The notes under the pieces: model-generated
The model's input: the letters and a program-made list of their open reading frames with translations, nothing else
What the model was told of the DNA's origin: nothing
The model's database searches: none
Program-made: the position numbers and the translations under genes
Shown: one piece after another, positions 1 to 8,355 of the stretch
Layout: the number at the start of each line of letters is the position of its first letter
How positions within the stretch are numbered: the stretch's first letter is position 1
Source: Natrinema mahii
GTDB lineage: Archaea; Halobacteriota; Halobacteria; Halobacteriales; Natrialbaceae
Direction of reading: 5' to 3'
DNA length: 64,000 nt
NCBI GenBank assembly: GCA_000690595.2
Contig: JHUT02000002.1
Span: forward strand, 334,878-398,877

Positions 1-500
1 CGGTAGATCACGCTCGACGTTTCGCGGACGGTGTCGGGCAGGCCGAGCGCGCTGGCCATCCGATCGATCTCGCCCAGCGCCTGCTTGAGGTTGCGCTCTT
101 TGGAGTCGCGGGTACGGAACCGCTCGTTCCAGGTGCGCAGGCGCTGCATCTTCTGGCGCTGGCGACTCGAGAGCGAGCGGCCGTAGGCGTCCTTGTCTTG
201 CCAGCCGATGTTGGTCGAGAGCCCCTGGTCGTGCATCATGTTGGTCGTCGGCGCGCCGACGCGGGACTTTTCGTCTTTCTCAGCGGCGTCGAACGCACGC
301 CATTCGGGGCCGCGGTCGATCTCGTCTTCCGCGACGACGAGGCCGCAGTCCGTACAGACCGTCTCGGCGCGTTCGTCGTCCGAGACGAGGCGGCCGCCAC
401 ACTCGGGACACTCGGTACGCTCGTCGGCGGTCTCGGTCGATGCCTCGGGCTCGGTCTGGCGGGGCTCGTCGCTTCGGGTACGGATGGGCGTATCTGTCAT
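1..500 (-). CDS. tfb: Transcription initiation factor IIB (TFB), N-terminal part only
   Basis: Recruits RNA polymerase to TATA-TBP complexes. The reading frame begins with an ATG at 500 and leaves the window, so only about 166 N-terminal residues are visible. A variable acidic leader is followed by a zinc ribbon with Cys31, Cys34, Cys49 and Cys52 (CPEC and CTDC). Next comes the B-reader region (DRGPEWRAF), a B-linker with GAPTTNMMHDQGLST, and the start of the first cyclin fold. An ATATAAC-like box on the minus strand near 544-552 would give a short leader. Haloarchaea carry several TFB paralogues and I cannot say which this is. The family call is secure; cyclin repeats 1 and 2 lie mostly outside the window. 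Confidence 0.95.
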   Translation of the reverse strand, partial: MTDTPIRTRSDEPRQTEPEASTETADERTECPECGGRLVSDDERAETVCTDCGLVVAEDEIDRGPEWRAFDAAEKDEKSRVGAPTTNMMHDQGLSTNIGWQDKDAYGRSLSSRQRQKMQRLRTWNERFRTRDSKERNLKQALGEIDRMASALGLPDTVRETSSVIY

Positions 501-626
501 TGTCAGCGGACGGGTACCGGTGGCTGGAAAACGTTCTCGCAACCCATATAACGGAATCCTGTCACTTAAATGCCCGGATCGAGGCGGTCCGCGGCGGTCG
601 GCGGACGGTTCGACGGCCCCGCGGTA

Positions 627-637
627 TCGAAACCCTT
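627..637 (+). promoter_or_regulatory. Likely TATA-like promoter of gatC-gatA
   Basis: The stretch GAAACCCTTAC lies about 30 nt before the gatC ATG at 665. It has the shape of haloarchaeal TATA elements that drive leaderless transcripts, and no Shine-Dalgarno precedes gatC. Confidence 0.45.
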
Positions 638-664
638 ACTCTCCGGAGGCCGGTCTGACCACGT

Positions 665-943
665 ATGAGCGACGACGCCGTCAGTCCCGAGGAGGTCCGC
701 CACGTCGCGGAGCTGGCCCGCGTCGACCTCGCCGACGAGGAGGTCGACCGGTTCACCGGGCAGTTCGCGGACATCCTCGAGTACTTCGAGACCCTAGACG
801 AGGTGCCGGCAGTCGATCGGGACGCCGATCTCGCGAACGTGATGCGGCCCGACGAGGAACGCACATCGCTCGACAGCGAGGACGCGCTCCGGAACGCGCC
901 GGAAACCGAGGACGGCTACTTCAAGGGGCCGAACGTCTCGTAA
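665..943 (+). CDS. gatC: Asp-tRNA(Asn)/Glu-tRNA(Gln) amidotransferase subunit C
   Basis: Small GatC subunit (92 aa) that stabilises the GatA-GatB interface during transamidation of misacylated tRNA. The usual GatC pattern is visible: an EEVRHVAELARVDL N-terminal helix, a QFADILEYFETLDEVP helix with the conserved LDEV turn, then an extended tail with MRPDEE and a final A-x-x-x-EDGYFKGPNV segment. It ends 2 nt before the gatA ATG, so the two are surely cotranscribed. No gatB lies beside it in this window. In archaea GatCAB is mainly used to make Asn-tRNA, because GatDE serves Gln-tRNA; that role is inferred from the family. Confidence 0.95.
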   Translation: MSDDAVSPEEVRHVAELARVDLADEEVDRFTGQFADILEYFETLDEVPAVDRDADLANVMRPDEERTSLDSEDALRNAPETEDGYFKGPNVS

Positions 944-945
944 CC

Positions 946-2220
946 ATGTCCGAGGATATTTTCATCACCGAGGAGCGAATCGAGGGAGCCGACGACGGCC
1001 CGCTCGCCGGTCGAACGGTCGCCGTCAAGGACAACATCTCGACCGAGGGCGTTCGGACGACCTGTGGCTCGAAGATGCTCGCCGAGTACGTCCCGCCCTA
1101 CGACGCGACGGTCGTCGAGCGGCTGAAAGACGCCGGTGCGACCATCGTCGGCAAGGCCAACATGGACGAGTTCGGCATGGGGACGACCACCGAGACCTCG
1201 CACTTCGGTGCGACGGACAACCCCGCCGCGCCCGGCCACGTTCCCGGGGGCTCCTCGGGGGGTTCCGCGGCCGCCGTCGCTGCCGGCGAGGCCGACCTCG
1301 CGCTGGGGTCGGACACCGGCGGCTCGGTCCGCTGTCCCGCTGCCTTCTGTGGCGTCGTCGGCATCAAGCCCACCTATGGGCTGGTCTCGCGGTACGGACT
1401 GGTCGCCTACGGCAACAGCTTGGAGCAGATCGGTCCCTTCGGCGAGACCGTCGCGGACGCCGCCGAACTGCTTGACGTGATCGCCGGCAGCGACGAGCGC
1501 GATGCGACGACACGCGAGGCGCCGCTCGAGGCCGGCGAAACCTACGTCGACGCCGCGACCGGCGACGTCGACGGGCTCTCGATCGGCGTTCCGACGGAGC
1601 TGCTCGAGGGGGCCGACGAGGGCGTCGTCGAGACGTTCTGGGACGCCATCGCCGACTTAGAGGACCGCGGTGCGGAGTACCACGAGGTCTCCCTGCCGTC
1701 CGTCGAACACGCCGTCGAGGCCTACTACGTGATCGCGATGTCGGAGGCGTCCTCGAACCTCGCACGGTTCGACGGCGTCCGCTACGGCCAGTCGGGCGGC
1801 TACGACGGCAACTGGAACGAGACCTTCGCGAAAGCGCGGGAGGAGGGCTTCGGCGACGAGGTCAAACGGCGGATCCTGCTGGGCACCTACGCGCTCTCGG
1901 CCGGCTATCACGACAAGTACTACAAGAAGGCCCAGGACGCCCGGGCGTGGGTCAAACAGGACTTCGACGAGGCCCTCGACGGGGCGGACGTCCTCGCCAG
2001 CCCGACGATGCCGGTGCCGCCGTTCGAACTCGGCGAGAGCCTCGACGATCCCCTGCAGCTGTATCTCGCCGACGCGAACACCGTGCCGGTGAACCTCGCG
2101 GACCTGCCCGCGATCTCGGTGCCGGCCGGCGAGACAGACGGGCTCCCCGTCGGCCTCCAGCTGATCGGCCCCGCCTTCGGCGAACGGCGGCTGATCCGGG
2201 CCGCGAGCGCGCTCGCCTGA
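946..2220 (+). CDS. gatA: Asp-tRNA(Asn)/Glu-tRNA(Gln) amidotransferase subunit A
   Basis: Amidase subunit (424 aa) that releases ammonia from glutamine or asparagine for the GatB kinase site. The Ser-cisSer-Lys machinery is visible: the lysine in TVAVKDNIS near residue 28, the glycine/serine-rich amidase signature GGSSGGSAAAVAAG, and SDTGGSVRCPAAFCG. A longer open frame continues upstream to 193 but overlaps gatC and tfb and codes for low-complexity sequence, so I chose the ATG at 946, directly after the gatC stop. The length is a little short compared with bacterial GatA (about 485 aa) but is normal for haloarchaea. Confidence 0.96.
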   Translation: MSEDIFITEERIEGADDGPLAGRTVAVKDNISTEGVRTTCGSKMLAEYVPPYDATVVERLKDAGATIVGKANMDEFGMGTTTETSHFGATDNPAAPGHVPGGSSGGSAAAVAAGEADLALGSDTGGSVRCPAAFCGVVGIKPTYGLVSRYGLVAYGNSLEQIGPFGETVADAAELLDVIAGSDERDATTREAPLEAGETYVDAATGDVDGLSIGVPTELLEGADEGVVETFWDAIADLEDRGAEYHEVSLPSVEHAVEAYYVIAMSEASSNLARFDGVRYGQSGGYDGNWNETFAKAREEGFGDEVKRRILLGTYALSAGYHDKYYKKAQDARAWVKQDFDEALDGADVLASPTMPVPPFELGESLDDPLQLYLADANTVPVNLADLPAISVPAGETDGLPVGLQLIGPAFGERRLIRAASALA

Positions 2221-2371
2221 GACGGATTGCCGTCCCGATGTCCCGGCGCAACCGCTGCCCGGGTCACGGTTGGGCCGGCAATGACTGATAGGTAACCGTC
2301 TGAACGACGGATAGATTTTTGTGTCCGTCTGTCAATCATAGGCGTACCGAACGGTTCACTCGAGGAGACTC

Positions 2372-2785
2372 ATGAAAATCGCACAGGATCAGGAGGTCGA
2401 ATTCGACGAGTTCTCGCGGGCGTGTGACCTCGTCGAGAGCTATTTCGGGGAGACGATCGACGACGTCGCGTTGCACGCGCCGGTTTCCCGCCGGCAGCTC
2501 ATCGCCGTCCTCGCGCGCGCACAGCTGTCGGGTCGACAGTTCGCGATCGACGGCCTGACCGAGGAGGGCGAGGTCGTCTACCAGTCAAACGACGAAACGC
2601 TACTGTGGCTCGACGGCGGATTCTGGACGGATATGCGCGGCCAGCACCACCTAGAGCCCGACGAGGGCCGGGCCGCACGAGAGGTCCACCGGCGGCTCAT
2701 CGAGGCGTTAGACGGCGACGTCCCCTACTACAACCGCGAACGCGACCCCTTCGTTCTCATCGAACGGCTCGATCCCTACGAGTGA
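2372..2785 (+). CDS. Conserved haloarchaeal-type protein of unknown function
   Basis: A soluble, acidic 137-aa protein. I do not recognise a named domain. It begins with MKIAQDQEVEF, and has a YFGETIDDVALHAPVSRRQLIAVLARAQLSG segment that looks helical and could bind a partner or nucleic acid, followed by short strands (QFAIDGL, VVYQSNDETLLWLDGGFW) and a C-terminal helix-strand. A purine-rich GAGGAG sits 5 nt before the ATG at 2372, so this gene may use a Shine-Dalgarno, unusual here. A candidate TATA (ATAGATTTTTG) lies near 2310-2320. It stands alone between gatA and the FNT gene. Confidence 0.7.
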   Translation: MKIAQDQEVEFDEFSRACDLVESYFGETIDDVALHAPVSRRQLIAVLARAQLSGRQFAIDGLTEEGEVVYQSNDETLLWLDGGFWTDMRGQHHLEPDEGRAAREVHRRLIEALDGDVPYYNRERDPFVLIERLDPYE

Positions 2786-2883
2786 TCGATTCCGCCGAGG
2801 TCGGCTTCCGACCCGACTCGCCGGTCCCGTCGTCCGGCGTATTCATGTCTCGCGCTTATTCAGCAACGAGCCGTAACTAGCCC

Positions 2884-3672
2884 GTGTCCGTCGCACCGGA
2901 TCCCGCCGAGATATTCGATCGGGCGGTTACCGAGGGGCAGCGGCGACTCGGGCAGTCGCTGCTCGAACTCGCCGCGACCAGCTTCATCGCGGGGTTTACG
3001 ATCGTCTTCGGCATCGTCGCGCTCGGTGTCGTCGACGGGCTCGTCGAACCGCAGTTCGGCGAGGCCGCACACGTCGCGGGCGCGCTCACCTTCGGCATCG
3101 GCATGGTGTTTCTGGTCGTCGGCCGCACGGAACTGTTCAACGAGAACTTCTTCGACCCGGTCGCGGCGGCGACCGCTCGGGACGGGTCGTGGCTGTTGCT
3201 CCCGCTGGGTCGGCTGTGGACGGTCACGCTCGTCTTCAACCTCGTCGGCGGGTTCCTCTTCGCGGTCGTCTTCGCCGTCGACGGGGTGCTGCCGCCGGAG
3301 TCGGCACACGCGCTGTCCGGCACCGCCGAGGGCATCGTCAACCGACCGGCGAGGGGAATCTTCGCGAGCGCGATCGTCGGCGGGGCGCTCGTGAGCCTCC
3401 TGTCGTTCCTCCTGGCGGCGGCCGACAGCATCGGAAGCCGGCTCGCGCTGGCCTACCTCGTCGGCTTCCTGTTGGCGCTTGGCCCCTTCGACCACGTTGT
3501 CGTCACCGCGATCCACGTCTTCTTCGGGTACCTCTTCGACGCGGCGATCGGTTCCGGCGCGCTCGGGGAGACGATCGTCGTCTCGGCCGCCGGTAACGTC
3601 GTCGGCGGTATCGGGCTGGTCACGTTCGCTCACGTCGCGCAGGTGCGGGGCGCGGACGGACGCGACGACTGA
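2884..3672 (+). CDS. Formate/nitrite transporter (FNT) family membrane protein
   Basis: FNT proteins are pentameric channels for small monovalent anions such as formate, nitrite or hydrosulfide. This 262-aa protein has about six hydrophobic segments after a cytoplasmic N-terminus. FNT hallmarks visible are LVVGRTELFNENFF after the third segment and the broken-helix region NLVGGFLFAVVF. The start is GTG at 2884; an in-frame ATG does not occur earlier in the hydrophilic leader. The substrate cannot be read from sequence, and no nitrite reductase or formate enzyme gene is close by. Haloarchaeal members of this branch are often simply labelled FNT family. Confidence 0.85.
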   Translation: MSVAPDPAEIFDRAVTEGQRRLGQSLLELAATSFIAGFTIVFGIVALGVVDGLVEPQFGEAAHVAGALTFGIGMVFLVVGRTELFNENFFDPVAAATARDGSWLLLPLGRLWTVTLVFNLVGGFLFAVVFAVDGVLPPESAHALSGTAEGIVNRPARGIFASAIVGGALVSLLSFLLAAADSIGSRLALAYLVGFLLALGPFDHVVVTAIHVFFGYLFDAAIGSGALGETIVVSAAGNVVGGIGLVTFAHVAQVRGADGRDD

Positions 3673-3759
3673 CCGGGGCGAGACCCAGCGCTCGAGTGAC
3701 TGGCGACCGGAAACCGGCGACCGATGAAAGAGAGGGGAGCCGCGACTGCGGGCGACGAG

Positions 3760-4119
3760 TCACTCCTCGTAGGCGAGGTTCATGATCCACTGGGAGAAGG
3801 CGTCGCTGTTGGGGTCGACCTCCTCCTCGCCGATAAACGGCGAGAGCATGTCGCCGGCCATCAGCAGGGTGAAATCCAGGTCGCGAGCGGTCGGCGAGAT
3901 GTAGTAGGTGTTGTGTCCCTCGTAGACGGTCTCCTCCCGGTCGACCAGTTCCTTCTCGACGAGCGACTCGACGATTCGACTGCCCTTCCGCGAGGAGACG
4001 TCCAGTTCCTTCCAGAAGTCGCTCTGGTGGATGCCGCCGGACTCGCGGACGAGTTCGAGGCCCGCGCGCTCGGCCTCGGTGAGTTCGGCTTCGGCCGCGG
4101 ACACGCTCACGGCCACCAC
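3760..4119 (-). CDS. Winged helix-turn-helix regulator (MarR-like)
   Basis: A 119-aa DNA-binding protein. The core LTEAERAGLELVRESGGIHQSDFWKELDVSSRKGSRIVESLVEKELVDREETVYEGHNTYYISPT reads as helix-turn-helix followed by a wing, the pattern of MarR/HxlR-type winged helices; the recognition helix is around SSRKGSRIVESL. A short C-terminal tail (DFTLLMAGDMLSPFIG) may form the dimer contact. Start is uncertain: GTG at 4119 is used here, and two more in-frame GTG codons follow within five codons. It is encoded just downstream of the NRDE gene on the other side of a short gap, same strand. Targets are unknown. Confidence 0.75.
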   Translation of the reverse strand: MVAVSVSAAEAELTEAERAGLELVRESGGIHQSDFWKELDVSSRKGSRIVESLVEKELVDREETVYEGHNTYYISPTARDLDFTLLMAGDMLSPFIGEEEVDPNSDAFSQWIMNLAYEE

Positions 4120-4182
4120 CTCGCCGTGTGCGTCGCTACAGGCAGGAGTGCGTCCATACCCATACCAGATAGTGCGAGCCGC

Positions 4183-4986
4183 TTAAATGTGCCCTTCGCC
4201 GTCGATCGGCGAGTCCGCTCTCTCGTCCTCGACGGCACCCGACGCGCGTTCGGGGAGGGACACCGCGTCGTAGCTCGTCCGACAGGGCGGGCCCGGCGCG
4301 AACTCGTATCGCGTCGTCTCGGGGCCGAGCGCGAGCAGCGACGACGAGCGGGTCCCGAACCCGTCCTGGTGAATACAGACGCCGTAGTCGTGGTCCGAAA
4401 GCACCGCGGCCCCGCGCTCGAGCCAGTCGCCGACGGTCTCGTCCGGGTCGGGCGCGAGCGCCGTCCGGACCGCGCGGGCGTTGGCCGCCTGCTCCCGTCC
4501 GACCGCCGCTCGGCCCGCGGGGACGTCGACGTCGTCGTCGACCGCGACGTTGACGACGACGTGGACGCCGGGTCCGAACTCGGTCAGTGCGAGATCGCCG
4601 TCCCACTGGTAGCAAACCGCGGCGTCGGCGTCGGCGACGACCAGATAGAACCCGTTGTACTCGTCGGCCTCGGTCGCGTCCGCCACGATCGAGCGCGCCT
4701 CGGCGGCCGAGCGCGCCTCGAGGACGTCGGCGACGAGCAGTCCCCGGGAGCGTTCGCCGGCGAGGTCCGGAGTGGCCCATTTGTTCGTGATGCCGACGAA
4801 GACGCCGTGGTCGTTGTAGCCGATCCACGTTCCGCCGGCCTCGGCGTCACGCGGCGCGACGATCAGCGGCTCCTCGCGGTAGACGCCGGGCGGCTCCGAT
4901 GCCCGGCCGATCGCCTCGTCGCGGTTCGCGGCGACGGCGACCGGTGCCTCCTCGAAGACCTGCCAAGCGAGCGTGAGCGTACACAC
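4183..4986 (-). CDS. NRDE/TANGO2 family protein
   Basis: A 267-aa member of the NRDE (Ntn-hydrolase-like) family, related to human TANGO2. The N-terminus MCTLTLAW with Cys2 and the namesake NRDE at residues 21-24 are both present, followed by GGTWIGYNDHGVFVGITN, the other well conserved block. Cys2 could act as an N-terminal nucleophile after removal of Met1, as in Ntn hydrolases; that is an inference from fold similarity. The biochemical role of this family is still poorly known (proposals include lipid and heme metabolism). It is separated from the downstream wHTH gene by about 60 nt, in the same orientation. Confidence 0.9.
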   Translation of the reverse strand: MCTLTLAWQVFEEAPVAVAANRDEAIGRASEPPGVYREEPLIVAPRDAEAGGTWIGYNDHGVFVGITNKWATPDLAGERSRGLLVADVLEARSAAEARSIVADATEADEYNGFYLVVADADAAVCYQWDGDLALTEFGPGVHVVVNVAVDDDVDVPAGRAAVGREQAANARAVRTALAPDPDETVGDWLERGAAVLSDHDYGVCIHQDGFGTRSSSLLALGPETTRYEFAPGPPCRTSYDAVSLPERASGAVEDERADSPIDGEGHI

Positions 4987-5158
4987 GGGTCCGGGTAGGG
5001 CCGCGAGCGGCTTAACTCCGGGTCAGGCGGCAATCCATCGCTCTCCCCACCGGTAGTCGTGCAGTGCGGTACCAATACTGTATCGGCGTTCGATACAAAG
5101 GGTTCTTGAACGATCGGCGGTGGGATCCCAGACACATCTGATGCTGGCTCACACAACC

Positions 5159-5227
5159 GTGAGTAGCGACGATACGCAGTCGACCGCCGATCGGGACGGC
5201 GACGGGCCAAGCGGGGTCGGACGATGA
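5159..5227 (+). other. Possible 22-codon leader ORF overlapping the BCCT start
   Basis: A GTG at 5159 opens a short hydrophilic acidic frame (VSSDDTQSTADRDGDGPSGV and two more residues) whose TGA at 5225-5227 overlaps the ATG of the transporter at 5224-5226. The ATGA overlap is the arrangement used for translational coupling. It might equally be chance, or the N-terminus of the transporter lost by a frame change. Confidence 0.3.
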
Positions 5228-6813
5228 ACGCCGGACGGCTCCTCGGCCTCGAGGACGCCTCGTGGGGAGAGCGGGCCCTGTTTTTCGTGACGATGGGCGT
5301 GATGCTCTCGCTCGGGACCGTCGGATTCCTGCGGCCGTCGGCGTTGAGTAGTGCGCTCACCGGGGCGAAAAACTGGATCCTCGTCTACTTCGGCTGGTGG
5401 TTCATCCTGCTGGGGTTCGTCCTGCTGGTCGCCGCGACCGCGTTCACGGCCTCGCGGTACGGCCGGATCCGGATCGGCGGCCCCGACGCCGAGCCCGAGT
5501 TCGACCGCTTCTCGTGGCTGTCGATGGTCTTTACCGTCGGCTTCGGCGCGTCGGTCCTCATCTGGGGCGTCGCGGAACCGGTCTCGATCGTCCAGTCTCC
5601 CCCGCCGGATCCCGCGCCGGTCCAGAACGCATCCGCCGAGTCGATGGCGCTTGCCTTCATGTTCATCCACGAGGTGTTTCCGGGGCTGGCGATGTGGTAT
5701 CTGCCCGTCGCGATCGCCTTCGGGATCGCGGTCTACACGGACGGCATCGGCGAGTACAAGATCAGTTCGATGCTGGCCGGCGTCGTCGACAAGGACCGAA
5801 TCCCGGGGCTCTACTGGCTGGTCGATCTGGCGGCGCTGATCGCCACGATCGGCGGCATCGCGACGACGCTCGGGTTCAGCGCACAGACGATGTCCGCGAT
5901 CCTCAGCGGCGTCTTCGGCCTCGAGGCGCGGACGCTCACCTACGCGGTGTTCGCGCTGATCGGGCTGGTCTTCCTCGGCGACGTCTGGCTCGGCCTCCGG
6001 AAGGGGATCCGCAACGCGGCCCGGGCGACGGTGATCCTCATCGGCATCGCGATGGCCCTGCTCGTGGTGGTCGGGCCGACGCTGTACATGCTCGAACTCC
6101 ACCTCGACGCGACCGGCGTCTGGCTCAGCAACCTGTTCCGCCTGTCGCTGTACACCGCGCCGGGATCCGAGGGCAACTGGGCGGCCAACTGGACCGGCTT
6201 CTGGTGGGCCTGGTGGGCCGCCTGGAGCATCTTCGTCGGGAGCTTCGTCGCCCGCGTCTCGAAGGGCCGCACGATCAGGGAGCTGTTCGGCGTCCTCGTG
6301 CTGGTTCCAACGCTGTTTACCTGGATCCAGCACGGCCTCATCGGCGGCTGGGCGCTCGCACCGGGGTATCAGGCCCCGATCGCCGAGGCCATGGCCGCGG
6401 CCGGCAATCCCGCGGCCGTCGCGAAAGCCCTCGAGATCACGCCGTACGGAACCGTTCTCGCCGTACTCTGTGTCTTCATCATCGCCGGTTACATCGTCAC
6501 GTCGCTCGATTCGGCGGTGTTTATGATCTCGGCGATCACGCTCGGCGACGAGGACCCGAACCCGCGAAACCGCGCGTGGTGGGGCGCGCTGCTGGCGCTG
6601 TTCGGCATGATGTCGCTCGAACTCGAGGAGTTCAGCGCCATCGAGTCGCTGTCGGTGACGATGGCGCTACCGTTCTCGCTGTTCCTGTTGCTCGTCCTCT
6701 ACGGCAGTTACGTCGTCGCCCGTGACTACGTCCGCGAGAACGAGACGCCGATACGCGACCCGCGAGAGCGCCGCCAGCAAACGGCCTCGAAAAGCGTCTC
6801 CGACGACGACTGA
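5224..6813 (+). CDS. BCCT family (betaine/choline/carnitine) transporter
   Basis: Secondary transporter for quaternary-ammonium osmolytes such as glycine betaine, in the cytoplasmic membrane; for a halophile it would supply compatible solutes. The 529-aa protein has about 12 hydrophobic segments. The BCCT tryptophan-rich signature is clear: NWTGFWWAWWAAWSIFVGSF followed by VARVSKGRTIRELFGVLVLVPT. The glycine-rich GFGASVLIWGVAEP block of TM3 is also present. The N-terminus is short compared with bacterial BetP and the C-terminal tail (RDPRERRQQTASKSVSDDD) is brief, so BetP-like osmosensing by the tail is not obvious. The region before it contains a candidate TATA (CAATACTGTATC, about 5080-5090). 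Confidence 0.92.
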   Translation: MNAGRLLGLEDASWGERALFFVTMGVMLSLGTVGFLRPSALSSALTGAKNWILVYFGWWFILLGFVLLVAATAFTASRYGRIRIGGPDAEPEFDRFSWLSMVFTVGFGASVLIWGVAEPVSIVQSPPPDPAPVQNASAESMALAFMFIHEVFPGLAMWYLPVAIAFGIAVYTDGIGEYKISSMLAGVVDKDRIPGLYWLVDLAALIATIGGIATTLGFSAQTMSAILSGVFGLEARTLTYAVFALIGLVFLGDVWLGLRKGIRNAARATVILIGIAMALLVVVGPTLYMLELHLDATGVWLSNLFRLSLYTAPGSEGNWAANWTGFWWAWWAAWSIFVGSFVARVSKGRTIRELFGVLVLVPTLFTWIQHGLIGGWALAPGYQAPIAEAMAAAGNPAAVAKALEITPYGTVLAVLCVFIIAGYIVTSLDSAVFMISAITLGDEDPNPRNRAWWGALLALFGMMSLELEEFSAIESLSVTMALPFSLFLLLVLYGSYVVARDYVRENETPIRDPRERRQQTASKSVSDDD

Positions 6814-6822
6814 CCGGCCGCA

Positions 6823-8355
6823 CTACCCGTTGTCGCTGATGTCCGTTCCGTCGGCGCGCAGGCGCTCGCGGACCGCCTCGCGATCGACGGTTCCCGACGC
6901 GGTCCGGGGAAGCGCGTCGGTGACCCCGATCGTCTTCGGCCGCTTGAAGCCCGCGAGACGCTCGTCGCAGTGGGCCAGCAGGGACGCTGGCTCGAGCGAC
7001 CCCGCCGCCCCCGCCTCGGGAACGACCAGCGCGGCGACCCGCTCGCCCCACTCCGGGTCCGAGAGGCCGACGACCGCGGCGTCGTCGACGGCCGGGTGGG
7101 TCCGCAGCGCCGCGACGACCTCCCCGGGGTCGACGTTCTCGCCGCCGGTGACGATCCGGTCGCTGCGGCGGTTGAGGACCCACAGCCGACCGCCCGTGTC
7201 ACGGTAGCCGACGTCGCCGGTGTGGAGCCCGTGGTCGTCGAAGGCGGCCGCGGTCTCGTCGGCGTCGAGATAGCCCGGCATCACCGTCGGCCCCGAGACG
7301 ACGAGTTCCCCCTGTTCGCCCGGCTGGAGAGCCGTTCCGTCCTCGTCGACGACGGTCACCTCGGTCCCGGCGAGCGGTCGGCCGACGGTCCCCTCGTGAG
7401 TCGCGGTTTCGGCCGGCGTCGCCGTCGCGATCTGGGAGGCGGTCTCGGTCATGCCGTAGGTCGGGTGGGCCGGCACGCCCCGCTCCCGACAGCGCTCGAG
7501 CAGTTCGCGGGACGCCGGAGCGCCGCCAAGCAGGACGAATCGCAGCGACTCCGGCGGTTCCCAGCCGGCCTCGAGCAGGCGCTTGCACATCGTCGGGACG
7601 AGCGAGACGCCGGTGATATCGGACTCGTCGACGACGCGGGCGGTGTCCCGGGGGTCGAACGCGCGCTGGATCACGGCGGCCGTTCCGTACAGCGTCGACC
7701 GGACGATCGGTGCCAGCCCGCCCATGTGATACATCGGCAGACAGCAGAGCCACCGGTCGGCCGGCAGGACGCCGAGTCGGAACGCCGAGGCGGTCGCGCT
7801 GGCGACGAGGTTGCCGAGCGTCAGCCGGACGGCCTTCGGCTCGCCCGACGTGCCCGACGTGAACATGAGCAGGTGCGCGTCGTCGCGCTCGAGCGCGACC
7901 GGGGTCACGGACGCCCCCTCGATCGGCTCGAGCGGATCGACGCCGTCGCGTTCGGGGGCGTCGACCGAGCGGATCGGGGCGTCCGTGACCTCGAGCGCGA
8001 CCCCTTCGGTCGCCGCCTCGCAGACGACCGCGTCGACGGCGGTGCGATCGGCCTTCGAGGCGAGTTCGGCGGCCGTCTCCCGGACGTTCAGCGGGACGAC
8101 CGTGAGGCCGAGTCGCATCGCCGCGAAGTAGACCTCGGCGAACGCGACCCGCGTGTCCATGAGGACGCCGAGGCGATCGTCGGGGTCAGAGACGACGGTC
8201 TCGAGTCGCGCCGCGACGGCGTCGACCCGCCGATCGAACTCGTCGTACGTCCACGACCGGTCGGTATCGGCGTCGACGAGCGCCGTCGCGTCCGGCGTCG
8301 TCGACGCCCGATGCGAGAGGAGATCCCGCGTCGGCCACTCGAGGCCGCCGGTCAT
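6823..8355 (-). CDS. menE: o-Succinylbenzoate--CoA ligase
   Basis: Activates o-succinylbenzoate to its CoA thioester in menaquinone synthesis. This 510-aa ANL-superfamily enzyme shows the phosphate-binding loop MFTSGTSGEPKAV, the A5-type motif AHPTYGMTETASQ, the hinge region TGDVGYRDTGGRLWVLNRRSDRIVTGGENV and the C-terminal lysine region LAGFKRPKTIGVTDALPRTASG. Its ATG at 8355 overlaps the menC stop (ATGA), so menA-menC-menE form a coupled operon and the substrate assignment rests on this context as well as on family resemblance. Confidence 0.93.
   Translation of the reverse strand: MTGGLEWPTRDLLSHRASTTPDATALVDADTDRSWTYDEFDRRVDAVAARLETVVSDPDDRLGVLMDTRVAFAEVYFAAMRLGLTVVPLNVRETAAELASKADRTAVDAVVCEAATEGVALEVTDAPIRSVDAPERDGVDPLEPIEGASVTPVALERDDAHLLMFTSGTSGEPKAVRLTLGNLVASATASAFRLGVLPADRWLCCLPMYHMGGLAPIVRSTLYGTAAVIQRAFDPRDTARVVDESDITGVSLVPTMCKRLLEAGWEPPESLRFVLLGGAPASRELLERCRERGVPAHPTYGMTETASQIATATPAETATHEGTVGRPLAGTEVTVVDEDGTALQPGEQGELVVSGPTVMPGYLDADETAAAFDDHGLHTGDVGYRDTGGRLWVLNRRSDRIVTGGENVDPGEVVAALRTHPAVDDAAVVGLSDPEWGERVAALVVPEAGAAGSLEPASLLAHCDERLAGFKRPKTIGVTDALPRTASGTVDREAVRERLRADGTDISDNG

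Noticed and set aside
193-945. Long upstream extension of the gatA frame
   Set aside because: It overlaps tfb and gatC and codes for Arg/Ser-rich low-complexity sequence; GatA begins at 946.
3724-4998. Open frame of 424 codons on the plus strand
   Set aside because: It is the antisense shadow of the wHTH and NRDE genes, which show clear family motifs; typical of high-GC DNA.
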